The notes beneath the pieces are model-generated. The model saw only the letters and a program-made list of their open reading frames with translations. It ran no database searches and was not told the DNA's origin. Below are positions 27,561 to 41,100 of a stretch of DNA of 64,000 nt, in pieces; within the stretch, counting starts at the first letter, position 1, and each line of letters starts with the position of its first letter. This stretch comes from Balanoglossus misakiensis. Taxonomy: Eukaryota; Hemichordata. The translations under genes and the position numbers were made by a program. The stretch lies in NCBI GenBank assembly GCA_040954595.2, contig CM082593.2, positions 10,540,001 through 10,604,000 on the forward strand, written 5' to 3'.

Positions 27561-30339
27561 CGACTTTGCAAAATCTCAAAATTTCGTCAATTTTTGAAAA
27601 AATCATGGGTGAAAATCATCAAAAAATGACAAATTTTCGACTTCGCAAAATCTCAAAATTTCGTCGATTTTTAAAAAAAGACATGGGTGAAAATCATCAA
27701 AAAATGACAAATTTTCGACTTTGTAAAATCTCACAATTTCGTCGATTTTGAAAAAATCATAGGTTCGTCGATTTTTTAAAAAAAAACATGGGTGAAAATA
27801 TTCACAAAATGACAAATTTTGAAAAAAAAACGGGTGAAAATCATCAAAAAATGACACATTTTCGTCGACTTTGCAAAATCTCAAAATTTCGTCGATTTTG
27901 AAAAAAATCATAGGTTCGTCGATTTTTAAAAAAAAAACATGGGTGAAAATCATCACAAAATGACAAATTTTGAAAAAAAAACGGGTGAAAATCATCAAAA
28001 AATGACAAATTTTCGACTTTGCAAAATCTCAAAATTTCGTCAATTTTTGAAAAAATCATGGGTGAAAATCATCACAAAATGACAAATTTTGAAAAAAAAA
28101 CGGGTGAAAATCATCAAAAAATGACAAATTTTCGTCTTTGCAAAATCTCAAAATTTCGTCCATTTAAAAAAAAAAACGGGGGAAAATCATCAAAAAATGA
28201 CACATTTTCGACTTTGCAAAATCTCAAAATTTCGTCAATTTTTGAAAAAATCATTGATGAAAATCATCAAAAAATGACAAATTTTCGTCTTTGCAAAATC
28301 TCAAAATTTCGTCGGTTTTTAAAAAATAATATGGGTGAAAACCATCAAAAAATGACAAATTTTTGACTGCAAAATCTCAACATTTAGTCGATTTTTGAAA
28401 AAAATCATGGGTGAAAATCATCAAAAAATGACAAATTTTCGACTTTGCAAAATCTCAAAATTTCGTCGGTTTTGAAAAAAATCATGGGTTCTTCGATTTT
28501 TTTAAATAAAAACATGGGTGAAAATCATCAAAAAATGACAAATGTTCGACTTTGCAAAATCTCAAAATTTCGTCAATTTTTGAAAACAATCATGGGGGAA
28601 AATCATCAAAAAATGACAAATTTTCGACTTTGTAAAATCTAACAATTTCGTCGATTTTGAAAAAAATCATAGGTTCGTCGATTTTTTAAAAAAAAACATG
28701 GGTGAAAATCATCACAAAATGACAAATTTTGAAAAAAAAACGGGTGAAAATCATCAAAAAATGACACATTTACGACTTTGCAAAATCTCAAAATTTTGTC
28801 GATTTTTGGAAAAAAACCATGGGTGAAAATCATGAAAAAATGACAAATTTTCCTCTTTGCAAAATCTCAAAATTTCGTCGATTTTTGAAAAAATATCATG
28901 GGTGAAAATCATCACAAAATGACAAATTTTGAAAAAAAAACGGGTGAAAATCATCAAAAAATGACAAATTTTCGACTTTGCAAAATCTCAAAATTTCGTC
29001 GATTTTTGAAAAAAATAATGGGGAAAATGATCAAAAAATGACAAATTTTCGACTGCAAAATTTCAAAATTTCGTCAATTTTGAAAAAATCATGGGTGAAA
29101 ATCATCAAAAAATGACAAATTTTCGACTGCAAAATCTCAAAATTTCGTCGATTTTTGAAAAAAAATCATGGGTAAAAATCATCAAAAATGACAAATTTTC
29201 GTCTTTGCAAAATCTCAAACTTTCGTCCATTTTTAAAAAACAATCATGGGGGAAAATCATCAAAAAATGACAAATTTTCGATTTTGCAAAATCTCAAAAT
29301 TTCGTCGATTTTTGAAAAAAAATGTGTGAAAATCATCAAAAAATGACACATTTTCGTCGACTTTGCAAAATCTCAAAATTTCGTCGATTTTTGAAAAAAA
29401 TCATGGGGGAAAATCATGAAAAAATGACAAATTTTCGACTTTGCAAAATCTCAAAATTTCGTCAATTTTGAATAAAAATCATGGGTGAAAATCATCAAAA
29501 AATGACAAATTTTCGACTTTGCAAAATCTCACAATTTCGTCGATTTTGTTCACCAAAAAATGAGAAATTTTCGGCTTTGCAAAATCTCAAAATTTCGTCA
29601 ATTTTGAAAAAAATCATGGGTGAAAATCATCAAAAAATGACAAATTTTCGACTTTGCAAAATCTCAAAATTTCGTCGATTTTTGAAAAAAATCATGGGTG
29701 AAAATCATCAAAAAAATGACAAATTTTCGACTTTGCAAAATCTCAAAATTTCGTCAATTTTTGAAGAAAATCATGGGTGAAAATCATCAAAAAATGACAA
29801 ATTTTCGACTTTGCAAAATCTCAAAATTTTTTCGATTGTTGAAAAAAATCATCGGTGAAAATCATCAAAAAATGACAAATTTTCGACTTTGCAAAATCTC
29901 AAAATTTTGTTGATTTTTGAAAAAAATCATAGGTGAAAATCATCAAAAAATGACAAATTTTCGACTTTGCAAAATCTCAAAATTTCGTCGATTTTTGAAG
30001 AAAATCATGGGTGAAAATCATCAAAAAATGACAAATTTTGAAAAAAAAACGGGTGAAAATCATCAAAAAATGACATATTTACGACTTTGCAAAATCTCAA
30101 AATTTCGTCGATTTTTGAAAAAAAACCGGGTGAAAATCATCAAAAAATGACACATTTACGACTTTGCAAAATCTCAAAATTTCGTCGATTTTTGAAAAAA
30201 AATCATGGGTGAAAATCATCAAAAAATGACAAATTTTCGATTTTGCTAAATCTCAAAATTTCGTCGATTTTTGAAAAAAACGGGTGAAAATCATCAAAAA
30301 ATGACACATTTTCGTCGACTTTGCAAAATCTCAAAATTT

Positions 30340-32110
30340 CGTCAATTTTGAAAAAAATCATCGGTGAAAATCATCAAAAAATTACAAATTTTTTACTGCA
30401 AAATCTCAAATTTTCGTCGATTTTTTAAAAAAATTGTTGAAAATCATCAAAAAATGACAAATTTTCCTCTCTTGCAAAATCTGAAAATTTCGTCGATTTT
30501 TGAGAAAAATCATGGGTGAAAATCAACAAAAAATGACAAATTTTCGACTTTGCAAAATCTCAAATTTTCGTCGATTTTTGAAAAAAATCATGGGGGAAAA
30601 TGATCAAAAAATGACAAATTTTCGACTGCAAAATCTCAAAATTTCGTCAATTTTGAAAAAAATCATGGGTGAAAATCATGAAAAAATGACAATTTTTTTA
30701 CTGCAAAATCTCAAAATTTCATCGATTTTTGAAAAAAATCATGGGTGAAAATCATCAAAAAATGACAAATTTTCGACTTTGCAAAATCTCAAAATTTCGT
30801 CGATTTTTGAAAAACAAAATCATGGGAAAAAATCTTCAAAAAATGACAAATTTTCGACTTTGCAAAATCTCAAAATTTCGTCGATTTTTGAAAAAAATAA
30901 TGGGGAAAATGATCAAAAAATGACAAATTTTCGACTGCAAAATTTCAAAATTTCGTCAATTTTGAAAAAATCATGGGTGAAAATCATCAAAAAATGACAA
31001 ATTTTCGACTGCAAAATCTCAAAATTTCGTCGATTTTTGAAAAAAAACGGGTGAAAATCATCAAAAAATGACAAATTTTCGACTGCAAAAACTCAAAATT
31101 TCGTCAATTTTGAAAAAAATCATGGGTGAAAATCATCAAAAAATGACAAATTTTCCTCTTTGCAAAATCTATAAATTTCGTCGATTTTTGAAAAAAATCA
31201 TGGGTGAAAATAATCAAAAAATGACAAATTTTCGACTTTGCAAAATCTCAAAATTTCGTCAATTTTGAAAAAAATCATCGGTGAAAATCATCAAAAAATT
31301 ACAAATTTTTTACTGCAAAATCTCAAATTTTCGTCGATTTTTTAAAAAAATTGTTGAAAATCATCAAAAAATGACAAATTTTCCTCTCTTGCAAAATCTG
31401 AAAATTTCGTCGATTTTTGAGAAAAATCATGGGTGAAAATCAACAAAAAATGACAAATTTTCGACTTTGCAAAATCTCAAATTTTCGTCGATTTTTGAAA
31501 AAAATCATGGGGGAAAATGATCAAAAAATGACAAATTTTCGACTGCAAAATCTCAAAATTTCGTCAATTTTGAAAAAAATCATGGGTGAAAATCATGAAA
31601 AAATGACAATTTTTTTACTGCAAAATCTCAAAATTTCATCGATTTTTGAAAAAAATCATGGGTGAAAATCATCAAAAAATGACAAATTTTCGACTTTGCA
31701 AAATCTCAAAATTTCGTCGATTTTTGAAAAACAAAATCATGGGAAAAAATCTTCAAAAAATGACAAATTTTCGACTTTGCAAAATCTCAAAATTTCGTCG
31801 ATTTTTGAAAAAAATAATGGGGAAAATGATCAAAAAATGACAAATTTTCGACTGCAAAATTTCAAAATTTCGTCAATTTTGAAAAAATCATGGGTGAAAA
31901 TCATCAAAAAATGACAAATTTTCGACTGCAAAATCTCAAAATTTCGTCGATTTTTGAAAAAAAAACGGGTGAAAATCATCAAAAAATGACAAATTTTCGA
32001 CTGCAAAAACTCAAAATTTCGTCAATTTTGAAAAAAATCATGGGTGAAAATCATCAAAAAATGACAAATTTTCCTCTTTGCAAAATCTATAAATTTCGTC
32101 GATTTTTGAA
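30340..32110 (+). repeat. 917-bp tandem duplication inside the array (two copies)
   Basis: The run from the ATCATCGGTG / AAAATTACAAATTTTTTACT monomers to the CTATAAATTTCGTCG monomer occurs at about 30340-31256 and again at 31257-32110. The second copy switches sequence after CTATAAATTTCGTCGATTTT, where it joins a truncated monomer starting GAAAAATTTTCAACTTTG. The same ordered block appears twice more near 35755-37170. Confidence 0.8.
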
Positions 32111-35100
32111 AAATTTTCAACTTTGCAAAATCTCAAAATTTCGTCGATTTTAGAAAAAAATCATGGGGGAAAATCATCAAAAAATGACAAATTTTCGACT
32201 GCAAAATCTCAAAATTTCGTCGATTTTTGAAATAAATCATTGTTGAAAATTATCAAAAAATGACAAATTTTCCTCTTTGCAAAATCTCAAAATTTCGTCG
32301 ATTTTTTGAAAAAAGACGGGTGAAAATCATCTAAAAATGACAAATTTTCGACTTTGCAAAATCTCAAAATTTCGTTCATTTTTGAAAAAAATCATGGGGG
32401 AAAATCATCAAAAAATGACAAATTTACGACTACAAAATCTCAAAATTTCGTCGATTTGTGAAAAAAAATCATGGGTGAAAATCATCAAAAAATGACAAAT
32501 TTTCGACTTTGCAAAATCTCAAAATTTTGCCAATTTTGAAAAAATCATGGGTGAAAATCATCAAAAAATGACAAATTTTTTACTGCAAAATCTCAAATTT
32601 TCGTCGATTTTTTAAAAAAATTGTTGAAAATCGTCAAAAAATGACAAATTTTTGACTGCAAAATCTCAAAATTTCGTCTATTTTTGAAAAAAAATCATTG
32701 TTGAAAATCATCAAAAAATGACAAATTTTCCTCTTTGCAAAATCTCAAAATTTCGTCGATTTTTGAAAAAAGACATGGGTGAAAATCATCAAAAAATGAC
32801 AAATTTTCGACTTTGCAAAATCTCAAAATTTCGTCGATTTTTGAAAAAATCATGGGTGAAAATCATGAAAAAATGACAAATTTTCGACTTTGCAAAATCT
32901 CAAAATTTCGTCGATTTTTGAAAAAATCATGGGTGAAAATCATGAAAAAATGACAAATTTTCGACTTTGCAAAATCTCAAAATTTCGTCGATTTTTGAAA
33001 AAAATCATGGGGGAAAATCATCAAAAAATGACAAATTTTCGACTGCAAAATCTCAAAATTTCGTCGATTTTTGAAATAAATCATTGTTGAAAATTATCAA
33101 AAATTGACAAATTTTCCTCTTTGCAAAATCTCAAAATTTCGTCGATTTTTTGAAAAATTTTCAACTTTGCAAAATCTCAAAATTTCGTTGATTTTTGAAA
33201 AAAATCATGGGGGAAAATCATCAAAAATGACAAATTTACGACTACAAAATCTCAAAATTTCGTCAATTTTGAAAAAAATCATGGGTGAAAATCATCAAAA
33301 AATGACAAATTTTCGACTTTGCAAATCTGAAAATTTCATCGATTTTGAAAAATCATGGGTGAAAATCATGAAAAAATGACAAATTTTCGACTGCAAATCT
33401 CAAAATTTCGTAGATTTTTGAAATAAATCATTGTTGAAAATTATCAAAAAATGACAAATTTTCCTCTTTGCAAAATCTATAAATTTCGTCGATTTTTGAA
33501 AATTTTCGACTTTGCAAAATCTGAAAATTTCGTCGATTTTTGAGAAAAATCATGGGTGAAAATCATCAAAAAATGACAAATTTTCGACTTTGCAAAATCT
33601 CAAATTTTCGTCGATTTTTGAAAAAAATCATGGGGGAAAATGATCAAAAAATGACAAATTTTCGACTGCAAAATCTCAAAATTTCGTCAATTTTGAAAAA
33701 ATCATGGGTGAAAATCATGAAAAATGACATTTTTTTACTGCAAAATCTCAAAATTTCATCGATTTTTGAAAAAAATCATGGGTGAAAATCATCAAAAAAT
33801 GACAAATTTTCGACTTTGCAAAATCTCAAAATTTCGTCGATTTTTGAAGAAAATCAAGGGTGAAAATCATCAAAAAATGACAAATTTTCGACTTTTGCAA
33901 AATCTCAAAATTTCGTCGATTTTTGAAAAAAATAATGGGGAAAATGATCAAAAAATGACAAATTTCGACTGCAAAATTTCAAAATTTCGTCAATTTTGAA
34001 AAAATCATGGGTGAAAATCATCAAAAAATGACAAATTTTCGACTGCAAAATCTCAAAATTTCGTCGATTTTTGAAAAAAAAACGGGTGAAAATCATCAAA
34101 AAATGACAAATTTTCGACTGCAAAAACTCAAAATTTCGTCAATTTGAAAAAAATCATGGGTGAAAATCATCAAAAAATGACAAATTTTCCTCTTTGCAAA
34201 ATCTATAAATTTCGTCGATTTTTGAAAAATTTTCAACTTTGCAAAATCTCAAAATTTCGTCGATTTTAGAAAAAATCATGGGGGAAAATCATCAAAAATG
34301 ACAAATTTTCGACTGCAAAATCTCAAAATTTCGTCGATTTTTGAAATAAATCATTGTTGAAAATTATCAAAAAATGACAAATTTTCCTCTTTTGCAAAAT
34401 CTCAAAATTTCGTCGATTTTTGAAAAAAGACGGGTGAAAATCATCAAAAAATGACAAATTTACGACTACAAAATCTCAAAATTTCGTCGATTTGTGAAAA
34501 AAAATCATGGGTGAAAATCATCAAAAAATGACAAATTTTCGACTTTGCAAAATCTCAAAATTTTGCCAATTTTGAAAAAATCATGGGTGAAAATCATCAA
34601 AAAATGACAAATTTTTTACTGCAAAATCTCAAATTTTCGTCGATTTTTAAAAAAATTGTTGAAAATCATCAAAAAATGACAAAATTTTCGACTTTGTAAA
34701 ATCACAAAATTTCGTCGATTTTGAAAAAAATCATAGGTTCGTCGATTTTTAAAAAAAAAACATGGGTGAAAATCATCAAAAAATGACAAATTAAAAAAAA
34801 ACGGGTGAAAATCATCAAAAAATGACAAATTTTCCTCCTTGCAAAATCTCAAAATTTCGTCGATTTTTGAAAAAGACATGGGTGAAAATCATCAAAAAAT
34901 GACAAATTTTCGACTTTGCAAAATCTCAAAATTTCGTCAATTTTGAAAAAAATCATGGGTGAAAATCATCAAAAAATGACAAATTTTCGACTTTGCAAAA
35001 TCTCAAAATTTCGTCGATTTTTGAAAAAATCATGGGTGAAAATCATCAAAAAAATGACAAATTTTCGACTTTGCAAAATCTCAAAATTTCGTCAATTTTT

Positions 35101-38100
35101 GAAGAAAATCATGGGTGAAAATCATCAAAAAATGACAAATTTTCGACTTTGCAAAATCTCAAAATTTTTTCGATTGTTGAAAAAAATCATCGGTGAAAAT
35201 CATCAAAAAATGACAAATTTTCGACTTTGCAAAATCTCAAAATTTTGTTGATTTTTGAAAAAATCATAGGTGAAAATCATCAAAAAATGACAAATTTTCG
35301 ACTTTGCAAAATCTCAAAATTTCGTCGATTTTTGAAGAAAATCATGGGTGAAAATCATCAAAAAATGACAAATTTTGAAAAAAAAAACGGGTGAAAATCA
35401 TCAAAAAATGACATATTTACGACTTTGCAAAATCTCAAAATTTCGTCGATTTTTGAAAAAAAACCGGGTGAAAATCATCAAAAAATGACACATTTACGAC
35501 TTTGCAAAATCTCAAAATTTCGTCGATTTTTGAAAAAAAATCATGGGTGAAAATCATCAAAAAATGACAAATTTTCGATTTTGCTAAATCTCAAAATTTC
35601 GTCGATTTTTGAAAAAAACGGGTGAAAATCATCAAAAAATGACACATTTTCGTCGACTTTGCAAAATCTCAAAATTTCGTCGATTTTTGAAGAAAATCAT
35701 GGGTGAAAATCATCAAAAAATTACAAATTTTCGACTTTGCAAAATCTCAAAATTTCGTCAATTTTGAAAAAAATCATCGGTGAAAATCATCAAAAAATTA
35801 CAAATTTTTTACTGCAAAATCTCAAATTTCGTCGATTTTTTAAAAAAATTGTTGAAAATCATCAAAAAATGACAAATTTTCCTCTCTTGCAAAATCTGAA
35901 ATTTCGTCGATTTTTGAGAAAAATCATGGGTGAAAATCAACAAAAAATGACAAATTTTCGACTTTGCAAAATCTCAAATTTTCGTCGATTTTTGAAAAAA
36001 ATCATGGGGGAAAATGATCAAAAAATGACAAATTTTCGACTGCAAAATCTCAAAATTTCGTCAATTTTGAAAAAAATCATGGGTGAAAATCATGAAAAAA
36101 TGACAATTTTTTTACTGCAAAATTCTCAAAATTTCATCGATTTTTGAAAAAAATCATGGGTGAAAATCATCAAAAAATGACAAATTTTCGACTTTGCAAA
36201 ATCTCAAAATTTCGTCGATTTTTGAAAAACAAAATCATGGGAAAAAATCTTCAAAAAATGACAAATTTTCGACTTTGCAAAATCTCAAAATTTCGTCGAT
36301 TTTTGAAAAAAAATAATGGGGGAAAATGATCAAAAAATGACAAATTTTCGACTGCAAAATTTCAAAATTTCGTCAATTTTGAAAAAATCATGGGTGAAAA
36401 TCATCAAAAAATGACAAATTTTCGACTGCAAAATCTCAAAATTTCGTCGATTTTTGAAAAAAAAACGGGTGAAAATCATCAAAAAATGACAAATTTTCGA
36501 CTGCAAAAACTCAAAATTTCGTCAATTTTGAAAAAAATCATGGGTGAAAATCATCAAAAAATGACAAATTTTCCTCTTTGCAAAATCTATAAATTTCGTC
36601 GATTTTTGAAAAAAATCATGGGTGAAAATAATCAAAAATGACAAATTTTCGACTTTGCAAAATCTCAAAATTTCGTCAATTTTGAAAAAAATCATCGGTG
36701 AAAATCATCAAAAAATTACAAAATTTTTTACTGCAAAATCTCAAATTTTCGTCGATTTTTTAAAAAAATTGTTGAAAATCATCAAAAATGACAAATTTTC
36801 CTCTCTTGCAAAATCTGAAAATTTCGTCGATTTTTGAGAAAAATCATGGGTGAAAATCAACAAAAAATGACAAATTTTCGACTTTGCAAAATCTCAAATT
36901 TTCGTCGATTTTTGAAAAAAATCATGGGGGAAAATGATCAAAAATGACAAATTTTCGACTGCAAAATCTCAAAATTTCGTCAATTTTGAAAAAAATCATG
37001 GGTGAAAATCATGAAAAAATGACAATTTTTTTACTGCAAAATCTCAAAATTTCATCGATTTTTGAAAAAAATCATGGGTGAAAATCATCAAAAATGACAA
37101 ATTTTCGACTTTGCAAAATCTCAAAATTTCGTCGATTTTTGAAAAACAAAATCATGGGAAAAAATCTTCAAAAAATGACAAATTTTCGACTGCAAAATCT
37201 CAAAATTTCGTCGATTTTTGAAAAAAAAACGGGTGAAAATCATCAAAAATGACAAATTTTCGACTGCAAAAACTCAAAATTTCGTCAATTTTGAAAAAAA
37301 TCATGGGTGAAAATCATCAAAAAATGACAAATTTTCCTCTTTGCAAAATCTATAAATTTCGTCGATTTTTGAAAAATTTTCAACTTTGCAAAATCTCAAA
37401 ATTTCGTCGATTTTAGAAAAAAATCATGGGGGAAAATCATCAAAAAATGACAAATTTTCGACTGCAAAATCTCAAAATTTCGTCGATTTTTGAAATAAAT
37501 CATTGTTGAAAATTATCAAAAAATGACAAATTTTCCTCTTTGCAAAATCTCAAAATTTCGTCGATTTTTGAAAAAAGACGGGTGAAAATCATCTAAAAAT
37601 GACAAATTTTCGACTTTGCAAAATCTCAAAATTTCGTTCATTTTTGAAAAAATCATGGGGGAAAATCATCAAAAAATGACAAATTTACGACTACAAAATC
37701 TCAAAATTTCGTCGATTTGTGAAAAAAAATCATGGGTGAAAATCATCAAAAAATGACAAATTTTCGACTTTGCAAAATCTCAAAATTTTGCCAATTTTGA
37801 AAAAATCATGGGTGAAAATCATCAAAAAATGACAAATTTTTTACTGCAAAATCTCAAATTTTCGTCGATTTTTTAAAAAAATTGTTGAAAATCGTCAAAA
37901 AATGACAAATTTTTTGACTGCAAAATCTCAAAATTTCGTCTATTTTTGAAAAAAAATCATTGTTGAAAATCATCAAAAAATGACAAATTTTCCTCTTTGC
38001 AAAATCTCAAAATTTCGTCGATTTTTGAAAAAAGACATGGGTGAAAATCATCAAAAAATGACAAATTTTCGACTTTGCAAAATCTCAAAATTTCGTCGAT

Positions 38101-41100
38101 TTTTGAAAAAATCATGGGTGAAAATCATGAAAAAATGACAAATTTTCGACTTTGCAAAATCTCAAAATTTCGTCGATTTTTGAAAAAATCATGGGTGAAA
38201 ATCATGAAAAATGACAAATTTTCGACTTTGCAAAATCTCAAAATTTCGTCGATTTTTGAAAAAAAATCATGGGGGAAAATCATCAAAAAATGACAAATTT
38301 TCGACTGCAAAATCTCAAAATTTCGTCGATTTTTGAAATAAATCATTGTTGAAAATTATCAAAAATTGACAAATTTTCCTCTTTGCAAAATCTCAAAATT
38401 TCGTCGATTTTTTGAAAAATTTTCAACTTTGCAAAATCTCAAAATTTCGTTGATTTTTGAAAAAAATCATGGGGGAAAATCATCAAAAATGACAAATTTA
38501 CGACTACAAAATCTCAAAATTTCGTCAATTTTGAAAAAAACATGGGTGAAAATCATCAAAAAATGACAAATTTTTCGACTTTGCAAAATCTGAAAATTTC
38601 ATCGATTTTTGAAAAAATCATGGGTGAAAATCATGAAAAAATGACAAATTTTCGACTGCAAAATCTCAAAATTTCGTAGATTTTTGAAATAAATCATTGT
38701 TGAAAATTATCAAAAAATGACAAATTTTCCTCTTTGCAAAATCTATAAATTTCGTCGATTTTTGAAAAATTTTCAACTTTGCAAAATCTCAAAATTTCGT
38801 CGATTTTTGAAAAAAATCATGGGGGAAAATCATCAAAAAATGACAAATTTTTGACTGAAAAATCTCAAATTTTCGTCGATTTTTTAAAAAAATTGTTGAA
38901 AATCATCAAAAAATGACAAATTTTTGACTTTGCAAAATCTCAAAATTTCGTCAATTTTGAAAAAAATCATGGGTGAAAATCATCAAAAAATGACAAATTT
39001 TCGACTTTGCAAAATCTGAAAATTTCGTCGATTTTTGAGAAAAATCATGGGTGAAAATCATCAAAAAATGACAAATTTTTCGACTTTGCAAAATCTGAAA
39101 ATTTCGTCGATTTTTGAGAAAAATCATGGGTGAAAATCATCAAAAAATGACAAATTTTCGACTTTGCAAAATCTCAAATTTTCGTCGATTTTTGAAAAAA
39201 ATCATGGGGGAAAATGATCAAAAAATGACAAATTTTCGACTGCAAAATCTCAAAATTTCGTCAATTTTGAAAAAAATCATGGGTGAAAATCATGAAAAAA
39301 TGACAATTTTTTTACTGCAAAATCTCAAAATTTCATCGATTTTTGAAAAAATCATGGGTGAAAATCATCAAAAAATGACAAATTTTCGACTTTGCAAAAT
39401 CTCAAAATTTCGTCGATTTTTGAAGAAAATCAAGGGTGAAAATCATCAAAAAATGACAAATTTTCGACTTTGCAAAATCTCAAAATTTCGTCGATTTTTG
39501 AAAAAAATAATGGGGAAAATGATCAAAAAATGACAAATTTTCGACTGCAAAATTTCAAAATTTCGTCAATTTTGAAAAAATCATGGGTGAAAATCATCAA
39601 AAAATGACAAATTTTCGACTGCAAAATCTCAAAATTTCGTCGATTTTTGAAAAAAAAACGGGTGAAAATCATCAAAAAATGACAAATTTTCGACTGCAAA
39701 AACTCAAAATTTCGTCAATTTTGAAAAAAATCATGGGTGAAAATCATCAAAAAATGACAAATTTTCCTCTTTGCAAAATCTATAAATTTCGTCGATTTTT
39801 GAAAAATTTTCAACTTTGCAAAATCTCAAAATTTCGTCGATTTTAGAAAAAAATCATGGGGGAAAATCATCAAAAAATGACAAATTTTCGACTGCAAAAT
39901 CTCAAAATTTCGTCGATTTTTGAAATAAATCATTGTTGAAAATTATCAAAAAATGACAAATTTTCCTCTTTGCAAAATCTCAAAATTTCGTCGATTTTTT
40001 GAAAAAAGACGGGTGAAAATCATCAAAAAATGACAAATTTACGACTACAAAATCTCAAAATTTCGTCGATTTGTGAAAAAAAATCATGGGTGAAAATCAT
40101 CAAAAAATGACAAATTTTCGACTTTGCAAAATCTCAAAATTTTGCCAATTTTGAAAAAATCATGGGTGAAAATCATCAAAAAATGACAAATTTTTTACTG
40201 CAAAATCTCAAATTTTCGTCGATTTTTTAAAAAAATTGTTGAAAATCATCAAAAAATGACAAAATTTTCGACTTTGTAAAATCACAAAATTTCGTCGATT
40301 TTGAAAAAAATCATAGGTTCGTCGATTTTTAAAAAAAAAACATGGGTGAAAATCATCAAAAAATGACAAATTTAAAAAAAAACGGGTGAAAATCATCAAA
40401 AAATGACAAATTTTCCTCCTTGCAAAATCTCAAAATTTCGTCGATTTTTGAAAAAAGACATGGGTGAAAATCATCAAAAAATGACAAATTTTCGACTTTG
40501 CAAAATCTCAAAATTTCGTCAATTTTGAAAAAAATCATGGTCGAAAATCATCAAATAATGACAATTTTTTTACTGCAAAATCTCAAAATTTCATCGATTT
40601 TTGAAAAAAATCATGGGTGAAAATCATCAAAAAATGACAAATTTTCGACTTTGCAAAATCTCAAAATTTCGTCGATTTTTGAAGAAAATCAAGGGTGAAA
40701 ATCATCAAAAAATGACAAATTTTCGACTTTGCAAAATCTGAAAATTTCGTCGATTTTTGAAAAAAATCATGGGTGAAAATCATCAAAAAATGACAAATTT
40801 TTGACTGCAAAATCTCAAAATTTCGTCAATTTTTGAAAAAAATCATGGTTGAAATCATCATGACAATGACAAATTTTCGACTTTGCAAAATCTCAAAATT
40901 TCGTCGATTTTGAAAAAAATCATGGGTTCGTCCATTTTTGAAAAAAAAACATTGGGTGAAAATCATCAAAAATGACAAATTTTCGACTTTGCAAAATCTC
41001 AAAATTTCGTCGATTTTTGAAGAAAATCATGGGTGAAAATCATCAAAAATTGACAAATTTTCCTCTTTGCAAAATCTCAAAATTTCGTCGATTTTTTGAA

